DNA of 64,000 nucleotides from Blautia sp. (GCA_022769545.1 JALEJS010000031.1:1-64000), one strand, 5' to 3'. Shown: positions 27,653 through 37,563, counted from the stretch's first letter. Program-made: numbers and translations. The notes: generated by a model from the letters alone, not told the origin.

Positions 27653-27729
27653 AAAGGCAAACCTGTTGAAAAGCAGGGACGCAAAGCCAAGGGTCTAAGG
27701 TTTGAATACTATGACAGCCGGTTGCCGCA
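27653..27729 (+). ncRNA. Class I cyclic di-GMP riboswitch (GEMM-I)
   Basis: The aptamer matches the GEMM-I consensus by eye. P1 is GGCAA (27656-27660) with TTGCC (27722-27726). The P2 hairpin CCTG-TTGAAAAG-CAGG is followed by GACGCAAAGCC, then AAGGGTCTAAGG, and the CTATGACAGCCGG receptor side, with the conserved core bases in place. A terminator lies 60 bases downstream, then the metalloprotease gene. In Clostridioides difficile a class I c-di-GMP riboswitch controls a secreted zinc protease, a comparable pairing. Whether c-di-GMP turns this one on or off needs testing. Confidence 0.92.
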
Positions 27730-27788
27730 TTAAATTTTGATTTGATGATGTGATTTCAGAGCACAGAACTTGTTCCGTTTTGAATCAG

Positions 27789-27827
27789 GCAGCCGTTTAT
27801 ATTTCAGAAATATAAGCGGCTTTTTTA
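27789..27827 (+). terminator. Riboswitch expression-platform terminator
   Basis: AGCCGTTTATATTTC (from 27791) pairs with the AAATATAAGCGGCT arm, ending near 27820, and is followed by six T. It lies between the c-di-GMP aptamer and the protease gene, so transcription past it decides expression. Confidence 0.85.
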
Positions 27828-27866
27828 TTTCATAGGAAATTCCTTTGGAATTTACCTGTGAAATAA
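27819..27866. repeat. Dispersed palindromic element, copy 1
   Basis: The 23 bp at 27819-27841 (GCTTTTTTATTTC then ATAGGAAATT) are identical to 40855-40877. Here they open an imperfect palindrome, with TTTCATAGGAAATTCC answered by GGAATTTACCTGTGAAA around TTT. Both copies start in the T-tract of a terminator. Confidence 0.6.
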
Positions 27867-27985
27867 AAATTTGCAGAGAAGAGTTCATGGTGTGTGAAGC
27901 AGAAAATTGATTTTTCGGTAGATGAACGAAGAAGAGCTGTTCGGAAATCGCGGAATCTCATATCGGGAAGGGATGTGTAACGTAT

Positions 27986-28957
27986 ATGAAGATGGAAAAG
28001 ATTTTGAAAATGATCAGAAATAAAGGAGTGAAGGCCGGGTGTGCTGCGGTCGTATGTGCGTTGGCCATAGGAGGGGCTGCCGCTTTTTATGATACTGCGA
28101 AGAGTCCGGAACTGGTTTTTCCGACCTTTAAGGATCCGGTTCTTGAGACGTCACTGCAGGATGGAGACACACCGCTGGCGGCAGCGCCGAAGGTGACGAC
28201 AAAAACAACAAGAAAAACAAGTACCAGCAGAAAAGTGGTTGCAATCAAGCAGGCGGCGACAAAGTCTTATGTGAAGCAGCTTCCGGCAACGAAAAAAACG
28301 TCCACGAAGACCGTTAAGAAAAACAGCAGTACGACGGTAAAGACGGAAACGACTGTTGTTTCGAATATCACAGAGCAGTATACGAAGAAATCAAAGAAAA
28401 AACTGGTGACAACAAAGGTAACTGCAGTTGTGAAGACCACGACCACGGTGAAGGCCAGCACAACATCTGCACAGCAGGCTCCCAAGACAACAAAATACGA
28501 GGCTAAAGTGACAGCCCTGGCGCCCAAAATGGACAGCAGAGTGTTAAATGCATTCCAGACACTGGGATTTAAAGTGATTGTGGATTCGAATTCCACCTAT
28601 GCCGGATACTTTGATGCCAGAACCAGACAGCTGACATTGAAAACGGCAGATGATACCGTTTACCACGAGCTGGGACATTTCCTCGCCTTTGTTGCAGGAA
28701 ATCTGGATACCAGCGCAGCCTTCAAAGCAATTTACAATGAGGAAAAGTCCAGATACAATGGTCCTTATAAGGCATATACAACGCAGAACAGCTCGGAATT
28801 TTTCGCAGAATGTACGAGAGAATACATTCTCCACAATGCGTCTCTGAAGAGCTCCTGCCCGAAAACCTATGCAGCCATTCAGACGGCCTTTTCCAAAGTG
28901 ACAGAAAGTCAGATTACCAGAGTGAAAACCGTTTACGGTGTAATCTGGAAAGCATAA
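27986..28957 (+). CDS. Secreted zinc metalloprotease, c-di-GMP-regulated
   Basis: A 323-residue exported protein: signal peptide (hydrophobic core about 16-34), a low-complexity Thr/Lys/Ser-rich basic region (about 65-170), then a C-terminal zinc protease domain with HELGH (His227, Glu228, His231) and a probable third ligand in SEFFAECTREY (Glu275, or Glu271). The spacing and the FFAE motif resemble the anthrax lethal-factor/Pro-Pro endopeptidase group (M34-like), but I cannot confirm the subfamily. The basic linker could bind wall polymers. It stands alone behind the c-di-GMP riboswitch and its own terminator follows. It probably cuts surface proteins when c-di-GMP changes. Confidence 0.82.
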   Translation: MKMEKILKMIRNKGVKAGCAAVVCALAIGGAAAFYDTAKSPELVFPTFKDPVLETSLQDGDTPLAAAPKVTTKTTRKTSTSRKVVAIKQAATKSYVKQLPATKKTSTKTVKKNSSTTVKTETTVVSNITEQYTKKSKKKLVTTKVTAVVKTTTTVKASTTSAQQAPKTTKYEAKVTALAPKMDSRVLNAFQTLGFKVIVDSNSTYAGYFDARTRQLTLKTADDTVYHELGHFLAFVAGNLDTSAAFKAIYNEEKSRYNGPYKAYTTQNSSEFFAECTREYILHNASLKSSCPKTYAAIQTAFSKVTESQITRVKTVYGVIWKA

Positions 28958-28980
28958 AAGTTAAAAAAGCAAAAACAGAT

Positions 28981-29028
28981 ATCCCCGATAAGACGATATT
29001 TTAAAGACGTTTTATCGGGGATGTTTTC
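28981..29028 (+). terminator. Terminator after protease gene
   Basis: ATCCCCGATAAGACG (28981-28995) pairs with CGTTTTATCGGGGAT (29008-29022), ahead of GTTTT. Confidence 0.9.
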
Positions 29029-29064
29029 TATTTCAGAAGGTTTCAGGTTCCGGAAAGAGGACTC

Positions 29065-29093
29065 TGGACTTTCAGAAAAGAATGTGTTAGAAT
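29065..29093 (+). promoter_or_regulatory. Probable rho promoter
   Basis: TGGACT (29065-29070) and TAGAAT (29088-29093) have 17-bp spacing, leaving a leader of about 110 bases before rho. Confidence 0.5.
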
Positions 29094-29205
29094 ACAAACT
29101 ACAAATTCAAAAGAGAAGTCGTGTCTGGTCTGACAGAAAAATCCAATTTATTTATTTACATAGTGGTAAACGGGAAATAATTTAAAGCAGAGGATGTTAA
29201 TATTT

Positions 29206-30570
29206 ATGAGAGAAAAATACGAATCTTTATCCCTGGCGGTACTGAAAGATCTGGCGAAAGCCAGAGGACTGAAGGGTGTTTCTGCACTGAGGAAGCCCGA
29301 ATTGATTGAACGTATGCTGGAGGCAGATGCCCAGGAAGCAGAAAAAGAAGAAAAAAGCCCCAGAGAAGAGAAACATCAGAATCCCAACAGAGAAGAAAAA
29401 GTGGTAAAAACATATAATGTTCCGGCAGAGACGGTTCAGCTGGACAGCGGAGAGCGCGCAAACGGTATCCTGGAGGTTCTTCCGGACGGATATGGATTTA
29501 TTCGATGTGAAAATTATATGCCGGGGGATAATGATATTTACGTTTCTCCGTCCCAGATCCGCCGGTTTAATCTGAAAACAGGAGATATTATCCAGGGAAA
29601 TATACGGATCAAGACACAGGGAGAGAAGTTCAGTGCACTCCTGTATGTGACCTCGATCAACGGTTTTCATCCCAGTGAGGGGCAGAAACGGTATAATTTT
29701 GAGGATATGACACCGATTTTTCCAAATGAACGTCTTGTGATGGAACGACCGGGAGGGACCACAGCCATGCGTGTGGTGGATCTGATCAGCCCCATCGGAA
29801 AAGGACAGAGAGGAATGATCGTCTCGCCGCCGAAAGCCGGTAAAACGACCCTGCTGAAGGATGTGGCCCGCTCTGTTCTGAAAAACAATCCGGATATGCA
29901 TCTGATCATTCTTCTGATTGATGAACGCCCGGAAGAGGTTACCGATATCAAGGAAGCCATTCACGGATCCAATGTGGAAGTTATTTATTCCACGTTTGAC
30001 GAACTGCCGGAGCATCACAAACGGGTGTCCGAGATGGTTGTGGAACGCGCGAGACGTCTGGTGGAGCATAAAAAAGATGTGACCATTTTGCTGGATTCCA
30101 TTACCAGGCTTGCCCGTGCGTATAACCTTACGGTTCCGCCCAGCGGCAGAACACTGTCCGGCGGTCTGGATCCGGCTGCGCTTCACATGCCGAAGCGATT
30201 CTTCGGTGCAGCCAGAAATATGCGTGAGGGAGGAAGTCTCACCATTCTGGCCACGGCACTTGTGGATACCGGAAGCAAGATGGATGACGTTGTCTATGAG
30301 GAATTCAAGGGAACCGGAAATATGGAGCTGGTGCTTGACCGGAAGCTTCAGGAAAAAAGGATTTTTCCGGCCATTGATATCCAGAAGTCCGGAACCAGAA
30401 GAGAGGATCTTCTTCTGACGAAGGAGGAACAGGAAGCTACATATATTATGCGTAAGGCACTGAACGGAATGAAACCGGAGGATGCGGTGGAACAGATTCT
30501 GAACATGTTTGCACGTACCCGGGACAATGCCGAATTTGTGCAAATGGTCAAAAAACAGAAATTTTTATAA
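29206..30570 (+). CDS. rho: Transcription termination factor Rho
   Basis: Hexameric RNA helicase that ends transcription. The 454 residues show an N-terminal Rho-N helix-extension-helix (about 1-40), a short charged insertion (about 45-75) rich in Glu and Lys, a cold-shock RNA-binding domain ([30 protein letters not shown]), and a RecA-like ATPase with Walker [20 protein letters not shown] and [16 protein letters not shown] 29206 is preceded by AGAGG at a wide 12-base spacing; ATG 29194 overlaps the ribosome site. The acidic-basic insert suggests the extended N-terminal domain common in Firmicutes. Confidence 0.97.
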   Translation: MREKYESLSLAVLKDLAKARGLKGVSALRKPELIERMLEADAQEAEKEEKSPREEKHQNPNREEKVVKTYNVPAETVQLDSGERANGILEVLPDGYGFIRCENYMPGDNDIYVSPSQIRRFNLKTGDIIQGNIRIKTQGEKFSALLYVTSINGFHPSEGQKRYNFEDMTPIFPNERLVMERPGGTTAMRVVDLISPIGKGQRGMIVSPPKAGKTTLLKDVARSVLKNNPDMHLIILLIDERPEEVTDIKEAIHGSNVEVIYSTFDELPEHHKRVSEMVVERARRLVEHKKDVTILLDSITRLARAYNLTVPPSGRTLSGGLDPAALHMPKRFFGAARNMREGGSLTILATALVDTGSKMDDVVYEEFKGTGNMELVLDRKLQEKRIFPAIDIQKSGTRREDLLLTKEEQEATYIMRKALNGMKPEDAVEQILNMFARTRDNAEFVQMVKKQKFL

Positions 30571-30575
30571 ATTCC

Positions 30576-30604
30576 TTGCAATTGTAAAAGGGACATGATA
30601 TAAT
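30576..30604 (+). promoter_or_regulatory. rpmE promoter
   Basis: TTGCAA (30576-30581) and TATAAT (30599-30604) are 17 bp apart, with an extended TGA before the -10 box. It begins 6 bases after the rho stop. Confidence 0.8.
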
Positions 30605-30681
30605 CAATAAGCTGTTTAATAGAAAATTCGTCAGATTCATGCGAATAGAAAAATAGAATGAGATACAGAGAGGTGAAAATC

Positions 30682-30885
30682 ATGAGAGAAGGAATCCATC
30701 CGAATTACTATCAGGCAACTGTAACCTGCAACTGCGGAAACACATTTGTAACAGGCTCCACAAAGAAGGATATCCACGTAGAAATCTGTTCCAAATGCCA
30801 TCCGTTCTACACAGGACAGCAGAAGGCTGCTCAGGCACGCGGACGTATTGATAAGTTTAACAGAAAATATGGTCTGAACAAATAA
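30682..30885 (+). CDS. rpmE: 50S ribosomal protein bL31
   Basis: A 67-residue zinc-binding bL31 that sits at the subunit interface of the ribosome. The zinc ligands CNC and CSKC are present, so this is the zinc (C+) form. ATG 30682 follows AGAGAGGTG; the ORF upstream from 30658 is not conserved. The start [11 protein letters not shown] is the family start. Confidence 0.97.
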   Translation: MREGIHPNYYQATVTCNCGNTFVTGSTKKDIHVEICSKCHPFYTGQQKAAQARGRIDKFNRKYGLNK

Positions 30886-30907
30886 CAGTACCGAATATTG
30901 TGCATGA

Positions 30908-30942
30908 GAAGGTTGAGGTTGGGAAATCTCAGCCTTTCTTTG
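30908..30942 (+). terminator. Terminator after rpmE
   Basis: GAAGGTTGAG (30908-30917) pairs with CTCAGCCTTTC (30928-30938, one G-T pair), followed by TTTG. The T-tract is short, so read-through to the next gene is possible. Confidence 0.6.
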
Positions 30943-31031
30943 TATCACAGGAAAAGTATTGTGGAAAAAGTACGGTTGTTTTTTGCGCAGAGAAAAGCTT
31001 TGGGCAGGATGCGATATAGGAGAAAGAGAAT

Positions 31032-32000
31032 ATGAAACCATCAAATATTGGCGGGCAGGCAGTTATGGAAGGCATCATGATGCGCCGCGGGGATAAATAT
31101 TCCATTGCCGTCCGCAGACCGGATCAGGAAATAGAATTAAAAGTAGAAGATTACAAATGCATTTTCGGGAAAAGCAGTATATTAAAAAAGCCAATCATAA
31201 GGGGCGTGGTCAGCTTTGTGGATTCCCTGGTGACAGGAACGAAGTGTCTGATGTATTCTGCCGAGATTGCAGGAGATGAGGAGGATGAGGAAGAGGCAAA
31301 AAAGAATGCCGCCCTCACCAGTGAAGAACGGGAAAAGAAAAAGAAAAAAGAGGACTTTCTGTTTAAGGTGCTCTTATATGTGACGGTTTTTATCTCGATT
31401 ATCGTCTCGATTGCTGCGTTTATGCTTCTTCCGTATGCGCTTGCCAGCCTGTGCAGAAAAGTAGGTGCTTCGGAGTTTCTGGTGACGGTGGTGGAAGCGT
31501 TTGTGAAGCTGGCACTTTTTATGGGGTACATGCTGCTGATCTCGCGTATGAAGGACATACAGAGAACCTTCATGTACCATGGAGCAGAGCATAAATGCAT
31601 TAACTGTGTGGAGCACGGGCTGCCTCTGACAGTGGAAAACGTCATGAAGAGTTCCCGGCAGCACAGAAGGTGCGGCACCAGCTTCCTGTTTCTGGTAATG
31701 CTGGTCAGCATTGTGCTTCATTTTGGTTTTGTGCTGGTGCCAAATTACTGGGTACGTTTATTCGGCCGTCTTCTGATGGTTCCGGTGGTAGCCGGAATTT
31801 CCTTTGAGATCATCCAGTGGGCCGGAAGGACCGACAGCAGGTTTGCGGATATCATGAGCCGTCCGGGTCTGGCAATGCAGAAGCTGACGACGAAAGAGCC
31901 TACCGAAGATATGGTGGAGGTTGCCATCCGTGCCGTGGAAGCGGTGTTTGACTGGAAAACCTATCTGAAAGAAGAGTTTGGTGTATCGGATGAAATGTGA
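31032..32000 (+). CDS. yqhQ: DUF1385 membrane protein YqhQ
   Basis: A 322-residue YqhQ-family protein. The conserved N-terminal GGQAVMEGIMMRR is followed by an acidic-lysine linker (about 78-105), several membrane segments, and HGAEHKCINCVE with SSRQHRRCGTSF, a His/Cys-rich set suggesting metal binding. The molecular function is not established. It is conserved between rpmE and prmC-prfA in Clostridia. The stop overlaps the prmC start. Confidence 0.88.
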   Translation: MKPSNIGGQAVMEGIMMRRGDKYSIAVRRPDQEIELKVEDYKCIFGKSSILKKPIIRGVVSFVDSLVTGTKCLMYSAEIAGDEEDEEEAKKNAALTSEEREKKKKKEDFLFKVLLYVTVFISIIVSIAAFMLLPYALASLCRKVGASEFLVTVVEAFVKLALFMGYMLLISRMKDIQRTFMYHGAEHKCINCVEHGLPLTVENVMKSSRQHRRCGTSFLFLVMLVSIVLHFGFVLVPNYWVRLFGRLLMVPVVAGISFEIIQWAGRTDSRFADIMSRPGLAMQKLTTKEPTEDMVEVAIRAVEAVFDWKTYLKEEFGVSDEM

Positions 32001-32874
32001 GAATACACTGGCATCATTGTTGAAAAAGGGAAAGAGTGTACTGGAGGAATCCGGGATTGAAGAAGCCGGGCTGGATGCCTGGCTCCTTCTGGAATATGAG
32101 ACAGGAAAAAACCGGGCATTCTTCCTGGCACATCCTGAGGAAGAAGTTGGGGAAAAACAGGCCGGGGAATACCTGCAGCTGATCCGACAGAGGAGTCTGC
32201 ACGTGCCGGTGCAGCAGCTGACACATCAGGCGTTTTTTATGGGATATGAATTCTGGGTGAATGAGCATGTGCTGATTCCGCGGCAGGATACAGAATGTCT
32301 GGTGGAGGAAGCGCTGGGATGTCTGAAAGGGATGGAGCATCCCCGCATTCTGGATATGTGTACCGGGTCCGGATGCATTCTGGCCAGTCTTCTCCTGGAG
32401 CTTCCAGGAAGCACCGGTGTCGGTGCGGATATTTCCTGTGAGGCGCTTGAGGTGGCCCGCCGGAATCTGCACACATATGGACTGGAAGACCGGGCAGTTC
32501 TGGTGCAGAGTGACCTGTTTGCAAACTGTTTTTTTGACATGGGAAGAGATGGTACGACAGAGCTTTTTGATATGATCATCTCAAATCCTCCGTATATAGC
32601 CACTGCCGAGATAGACAGACTGACTGAAGAAGTCCGGCGGCATGATCCACGGATCGCTCTGGACGGAAAGGAAGACGGTCTGTATTTTTACCGTGCGATC
32701 ACGGCGCAGGCGGAGCGCTTTCTGAAGCCCGGCGGCTGTCTGCTTTATGAGATCGGTTATGATCAGGGAGAGACGGTGCCGGAACTGATGAGACAAAGCG
32801 GTTTTGCGGAGGTTCGGAAACAGAAAGATCTGGCCGGCTGTGACAGAGTTGTATGCGGCAGGAAGCGTATGTGA
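31990..32874 (+). CDS. prmC: Release factor glutamine methyltransferase PrmC
   Basis: Methylates the Gln of the GGQ motif in release factors. The 294 residues contain an N-terminal helical domain, the SAM motif [13 protein letters not shown] and the signature ISNPPYI that binds the glutamine side chain. ATG 31990 lies inside the end of yqhQ; upstream in-frame TTG and GTG codons (31978, 31981) are alternatives. It is followed by its substrate gene prfA. Confidence 0.93.
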   Translation: MKCENTLASLLKKGKSVLEESGIEEAGLDAWLLLEYETGKNRAFFLAHPEEEVGEKQAGEYLQLIRQRSLHVPVQQLTHQAFFMGYEFWVNEHVLIPRQDTECLVEEALGCLKGMEHPRILDMCTGSGCILASLLLELPGSTGVGADISCEALEVARRNLHTYGLEDRAVLVQSDLFANCFFDMGRDGTTELFDMIISNPPYIATAEIDRLTEEVRRHDPRIALDGKEDGLYFYRAITAQAERFLKPGGCLLYEIGYDQGETVPELMRQSGFAEVRKQKDLAGCDRVVCGRKRM

Positions 32875-32933
32875 GGCAGGCTGACAGTGAACACAGAGAC
32901 TGCGAATATTATGTGAAAGACAGGAGGAAATAC

Positions 32934-34010
32934 ATGTTTGATAAATTAGATGATCTGCTGATCCGCTATGAGGAAATCATGAATGAGCTGGCAGAGCCGG
33001 GCGTGACAGACAATCCGGAACATTTCCAGAAAATCATGAAGGAACAGAGCGATCTGCAGCCGATCGTGGAGGCCTATCAGGCGTATAAAAAGAATAAGGA
33101 AACCATTCAGGACAGCCTGGCCATGCTTGAGGAAGAGAAAGATGACGAGATGCGTGAAATGCTGAAGGAAGAGCTGGCTGAGGGAAAGAAAAACGTAGAG
33201 GAGCTGGAACAGAAGCTGAAGATTCTCCTTCTCCCGAAGGATCCCAACGATGATAAGAATGTAATTGTGGAGATCCGTGCCGGTGCGGGCGGGGATGAGG
33301 CAGCACTGTTTGCCGCAGAGATGTATCGTCTGTATGTGAAATATGCGGAAAAGCAGCACTGGAAAGTGGAGCTGGTCAGTGTGGATGAGATCGGAATCGG
33401 CGGTATGAAGGAGGTTAACTTCATGATTACCGGAAAAGGGGCTTATTCCAGACTGAAGTACGAAAGCGGAGTACATCGTGTGCAGAGGGTTCCGGAGACG
33501 GAATCCGGCGGCCGTATTCATACCTCGACCATTACTGTTGCAGTGATGCCAGAGGCGGAAGAGGTGGATGTTGTGATCGATGAGAAGGATATCCGTATCG
33601 ATGTCATGCGTGCATCCGGAAACGGCGGACAGTGTGTCAACACGACCGATTCCGCAGTGCGTCTGACACATTATCCGACGGGGATCGTTGTCTACAGCCA
33701 GACAGAGAAATCGCAGCTTCAGAACAAGGCGAAAGCATTCGCACTGCTGCGCGCTAAGCTGTATGACATTGAGCAGCAGAAGGCACATGATGCCGAGGCG
33801 GAGCTGCGCAGAAGCCAGATCGGTACGGGAGACCGTTCCGAAAAAATCCGTACTTACAATTTCCCGCAGGGCCGGGTGACAGACCACAGAATCAAGCTTA
33901 CCCTGTATAAGCTGGATTCCATTATGAATGGAGATATTGATGAACTGCTGGACAGCCTGATCGCAGCAGATCAGGCGGCGAAGCTGACAAATCTGCAGAG
34001 TGAGGGATGA
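32934..34010 (+). CDS. prfA: Peptide chain release factor 1
   Basis: Recognises UAA and UAG stop codons and triggers peptide release. The 358 residues have the catalytic GGQ in [16 protein letters not shown], the methylation target of Prm[14 protein letters not shown] and the C-terminal [15 protein letters not shown] are family-typical. The start at 32934 follows a strong AGGAGG. The frame open since 32853 overlaps prmC and is not conserved. Confidence 0.96.
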   Translation: MFDKLDDLLIRYEEIMNELAEPGVTDNPEHFQKIMKEQSDLQPIVEAYQAYKKNKETIQDSLAMLEEEKDDEMREMLKEELAEGKKNVEELEQKLKILLLPKDPNDDKNVIVEIRAGAGGDEAALFAAEMYRLYVKYAEKQHWKVELVSVDEIGIGGMKEVNFMITGKGAYSRLKYESGVHRVQRVPETESGGRIHTSTITVAVMPEAEEVDVVIDEKDIRIDVMRASGNGGQCVNTTDSAVRLTHYPTGIVVYSQTEKSQLQNKAKAFALLRAKLYDIEQQKAHDAEAELRRSQIGTGDRSEKIRTYNFPQGRVTDHRIKLTLYKLDSIMNGDIDELLDSLIAADQAAKLTNLQSEG

Positions 34011-34061
34011 GAGGCTTTGCAGCGATTCTGAGAAGACTGAAAAGAAAAAGAGGAGTATATC

Positions 34062-35408
34062 ATGGGAAAATATTTTGGCACAGATGGTTTCCGGGGAGAG
34101 GCAAATGTAAAACTGACGGTGGATCATGCATTTAAGGTGGGCCGTTATGTGGGATGGTATTATGGCCGCGACCACAAGGCAAAAATCGTGATCGGCAAGG
34201 ATACCCGCAGAAGCAGCTATATGTTTGAGTATGCGCTGGTGGCAGGCCTGACGGCATCCGGTGCTGACGCCTATCTTCTGCATGTTACGACGACACCCAG
34301 CGTATCGTACGCGGTGCGTACCGAAGACTTTGACTGCGGGATTATGATATCGGCCAGTCACAATCCTTTCTATGATAACGGAATCAAGCTTCTGAATGGA
34401 AACGGACAGAAGATCGAAGCATCCATCGAGGCGAGAATTGAGGCATATCTGGATGGAGAGATTGAGGAGCTTCCTCTGGCAACCAGAGAGGATGTGGGAA
34501 GAACCATCGACTTTGCGTCCGGAAGAAACCGGTATATTGGATATCTCATCTCCATCCCCTGCAGAGATTTCAAGAAGATCAAGGTGGGTCTGGACTGTTC
34601 CAACGGAAGCTCATCGGCAATTGCCAAGAGCGTATTTGAAGCACTTCAGGCAAAAACCTATGTGATCAATAATAATCCGGACGGAACCAACATCAACACG
34701 AACTGTGGTTCCACACATATCGAGGTGCTGCAGAAATACGTGGTGGACAACGGACTGGATATCGGATTTGCCTATGACGGCGATGCGGACCGATGCATTG
34801 CAGTGGACCATCGCGGGAATATTATTGACGGAGACAAAATCATGTATGTCTGCGGAAAATATCTGAAGGAGCAGGGACGGCTCAGCGGGAATACGGTAGT
34901 GACAACCGTCATGTCCAATATGGGACTTTATAAGGCCCTGGAAAGAGAAGGCATCCGCTACGAACAGACGGCTGTGGGAGATAAGTATGTTGCGGAAAAC
35001 ATGCTGGAAAATCATTACAGTCTGGGCGGAGAGCAGTCCGGGCATATCATTTTCAGCCGTTTTGCCGCAACGGGAGACGGAATCCTCACCTCTCTGATGA
35101 TCATGGAGGCATGTGTGGAGAAGAAAGCAACACTCTGCGATCTGGCAAAGGAAATGAAGGTTTATCCGCAGGTGCTGCGCAATGTGCGCGTGGCAGACAA
35201 GGCGGCAGTGAAAAATCATCCGAAGGTGAAAGCAGCAGTGCAGGCTGCGGCAGATGCCCTTGGGGATGACGGAAGAATTCTGGTGCGGGAAAGCGGGACG
35301 GAGCCGGTGATCCGCGTGATGGTGGAGGCAGGAACCGATGAGCTTTGCCACAAATATGTGGACAGTGTGGTTGATGTAATCGAAGCAGAAGGGCTGATGA
35401 CAGAGTAA
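34062..35408 (+). CDS. glmM: Phosphoglucosamine mutase
   Basis: Converts glucosamine-6-phosphate to glucosamine-1-phosphate for wall precursor synthesis. The 448 residues show the N-terminal YFGTDGFRG, the phosphoserine loop ISASHNP, the magnesium loop YDGDADRC, and the sugar-binding GGEQSGH with the C-terminal RESGTEPVIR phosphate site. AGAGGAG lies before the ATG. It follows prfA and is only 3 bases ahead of the TPR lipoprotein gene, probably in the same transcript. Confidence 0.95.
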   Translation: MGKYFGTDGFRGEANVKLTVDHAFKVGRYVGWYYGRDHKAKIVIGKDTRRSSYMFEYALVAGLTASGADAYLLHVTTTPSVSYAVRTEDFDCGIMISASHNPFYDNGIKLLNGNGQKIEASIEARIEAYLDGEIEELPLATREDVGRTIDFASGRNRYIGYLISIPCRDFKKIKVGLDCSNGSSSAIAKSVFEALQAKTYVINNNPDGTNINTNCGSTHIEVLQKYVVDNGLDIGFAYDGDADRCIAVDHRGNIIDGDKIMYVCGKYLKEQGRLSGNTVVTTVMSNMGLYKALEREGIRYEQTAVGDKYVAENMLENHYSLGGEQSGHIIFSRFAATGDGILTSLMIMEACVEKKATLCDLAKEMKVYPQVLRNVRVADKAAVKNHPKVKAAVQAAADALGDDGRILVRESGTEPVIRVMVEAGTDELCHKYVDSVVDVIEAEGLMTE

Positions 35409-35411
35409 TCT

Positions 35412-36461
35412 ATGAAAAACAGGAAAACAGGAATCATCCTGGCAGTATGCTTTGGGGCATTGCTGCTGGGAGGGTGTGAGAACGGGGAAAAAAGCATATT
35501 TCAGCAGGCACAGAAGGATCTGGAGCAGGGAAGCTATGAGTATGCGCTCCAGGGATATGAGCAGTCCATACAAAATGAGTGTAATCTGGCACAGTCATAC
35601 CGGGGCGCCGGCATTGCCTGTTATCGTATGGGAAATTACGAGGATTCGATCCGGTATTTCGGCAGTGCACTGCAATGTGAGCGTGTCAGTACTTCACTGA
35701 AAAAGGACATTCTCTCTTACCGTGCGACTGCCTGCCTGGCATCGGAACGGCTGGATGAGGCAATGGCGGACTGCCAGACGATTGCCGGACTGGGGGATAT
35801 GGATGCGGACAGCTATTTCCTGACGGGAAAGGTTGCGCTGGCGATGGACTCCTATGAGGAGGCTGCATCCAATTTTGCGCAGGCTTATGCGGAAGAATCC
35901 ACCTATGATAAGGCGATTCAGATTTATCAGGCCTATCTGGAAATGGATATGGAAGCAGACGGTACCCGTTATCTGGAAGCAGCGCTTCAGTCCGAGGCGA
36001 AAACAGCCGGGGATCACTGTGACCGGGGACGTGTCTATTACTACATGGATGATTTTGACAATGCACAGCAGGAGCTGATCACAGCGTCCAATGACGGAAA
36101 CACAGAGGCACTGATTCTTCTGGGAATGGTGTATCTGGCCAAAGGTGATACATCAAATGCGAGGGCAATGTATCAGCAGTATGGTGTCGAGGAAGGGGAA
36201 TCCGCAAAAGGGTATAACGGACTTGCACTGTGCGACATTGCGGACGGAAATTACGACGCGGCGCTGGTGAATATCTCCAGCGGCAAGGAAAATGCAAGCA
36301 CGGAAGAACTGCAGAATCTTCTGTATAACGAAATGGTGGTTTATGAGAAAAAACTGGATTTTGCCACTGCCCGGCAGAAGGCAGAGGAATATCTGGAAAT
36401 GTTTCCGGGGGATGAGGAAGTCGAAAGAGAACTGGAATTTCTGAAGAGCAGAACCATGTGA
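35412..36461 (+). CDS. TPR-repeat lipoprotein
   Basis: A 349-residue lipoprotein with signal peptide and lipobox LGGC (Cys22), then a run of tetratricopeptide-like helix pairs (for example YEYALQGYEQSIQ, YEDSIRYFGSALQ, YEEAASNFAQAYAEE, FDNAQQELITAS). TPR solenoids serve protein-protein contacts on the outer face of the membrane. The partner is unknown. It starts 3 bases after glmM, which suggests a wall-linked function, but this is only context. Confidence 0.85.
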   Translation: MKNRKTGIILAVCFGALLLGGCENGEKSIFQQAQKDLEQGSYEYALQGYEQSIQNECNLAQSYRGAGIACYRMGNYEDSIRYFGSALQCERVSTSLKKDILSYRATACLASERLDEAMADCQTIAGLGDMDADSYFLTGKVALAMDSYEEAASNFAQAYAEESTYDKAIQIYQAYLEMDMEADGTRYLEAALQSEAKTAGDHCDRGRVYYYMDDFDNAQQELITASNDGNTEALILLGMVYLAKGDTSNARAMYQQYGVEEGESAKGYNGLALCDIADGNYDAALVNISSGKENASTEELQNLLYNEMVVYEKKLDFATARQKAEEYLEMFPGDEEVERELEFLKSRTM

Positions 36462-36534
36462 TAAGGGAAAACTTCCGGGTTCTCTGCAGAAGGTGACAGG
36501 ACAGGAAATTTATGGAAACAGAGCGGAGGCGTCT

Positions 36535-36837
36535 ATGGAAAAAACCAGCGGTACAGAAAAAAAAGAAGCATTATATCAGGCAATTCTGAATCTGAAGAAT
36601 ATGGAGGAATGTCATGATTTTTTTGAAGATCTTTGCACGGTGAAGGAAATGCAGGTCATGGAGCAGAGATTTGAAGTGGCAAAAATGCTGAAAAAGGATA
36701 AGGTATACACGGAGATCGTCCAGAAAACCAAAGCGAGTTCAGCCACCATCAGCCGTGTGAAGCGGATGCTGAATTACGGAACCGGATGCCTGGGAAGGAT
36801 GCTCGATGAACTGGAGAACGCAGACGGAGAACAGTGA
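36535..36837 (+). CDS. YerC/YecD-family TrpR-like regulator
   Basis: A 100-residue protein of the YerC/YecD branch of the Trp-repressor fold. It contains EECHDFFEDLCTVKEMQVMEQR and a helix-turn-helix, YTEIVQKTKASSATISRVKRML. It should bind DNA; targets are unknown. I start it at ATG 36535, behind GGAGGC. A GTG at 36493 would add 14 residues. Confidence 0.85.
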   Translation: MEKTSGTEKKEALYQAILNLKNMEECHDFFEDLCTVKEMQVMEQRFEVAKMLKKDKVYTEIVQKTKASSATISRVKRMLNYGTGCLGRMLDELENADGEQ

Positions 36838-36857
36838 AGTCGGGCAGAGGAGAATAA

Positions 36858-37562
36858 ATGCAGCTGAAACAAAAGAGAATGTTAAAAAGACTGCGGCAGA
36901 CTGCCTTTTTTGCCGCGGCCATGTGGATGATTCTGACACTGCAGGTGCATGCGGCAGCTGCAGGTCAGACAAAAGGCACACAGAAGGCAGACAGTACACA
37001 GAATCCAAAGATTGATTACACGGATTCCATGGAGATTCAGAGCGGAACCGTCCGCTATGTTCAGCAAAATGCCGGAGAATATTTTTACAGCGATTACTGG
37101 GGCGGATGGGCCGGCAGCGCGCCGCACGAATGTGGAACCTCCAGTATTTCCATGGCCCTGTCTTATGTGGGAATCAATAAGACACCGGCAGATATTCTCA
37201 ATGCACATAATGGAACGACTTTTTTTGGCGGCTGGGGAGAAACCGAGTTTCTGAAGCCGGATGCAGAGACCGGTATGGAGAATTACCTGCAGGGAAACGG
37301 CACATACAGTCCGGTGATCATCCACCTTCCGAATTATTCTCAGGCCGGACATTATGTCGTGCTTGTGGGAAAGCTCTCCGATCATGTTTATCAGGCCCTG
37401 GATCCATGGAATGAGAAGGATGATGCTGTCTGGGAAATCACAATCAACGGGAACAATGTAAGTTATTATAAGGGAACCGGCGTCATTGACCAGACATATC
37501 AGTATTATTATTCTCCGAAGGAAGACAAAGTCAGTGATGCGGATATTCCCGCCAGGAGTTAG
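36858..37562 (+). CDS. Exported C39-like cysteine peptidase
   Basis: A 234-residue protein with a signal peptide (basic start, hydrophobic stretch about 14-32) and a papain-fold C39-like domain: the probable catalytic cysteine in HECGTSSISMAL, a histidine in GHYVVLVG, and the Asp/Asn in LDPWN. These are the expected Cys-His-Asp triad positions. The target may be a secreted peptide or wall protein, but no bacteriocin gene is near. AGAGGAG precedes the start, and hflX begins 1 base after its stop. Confidence 0.8.
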   Translation: MQLKQKRMLKRLRQTAFFAAAMWMILTLQVHAAAAGQTKGTQKADSTQNPKIDYTDSMEIQSGTVRYVQQNAGEYFYSDYWGGWAGSAPHECGTSSISMALSYVGINKTPADILNAHNGTTFFGGWGETEFLKPDAETGMENYLQGNGTYSPVIIHLPNYSQAGHYVVLVGKLSDHVYQALDPWNEKDDAVWEITINGNNVSYYKGTGVIDQTYQYYYSPKEDKVSDADIPARS

Positions 37563-37563
37563 T

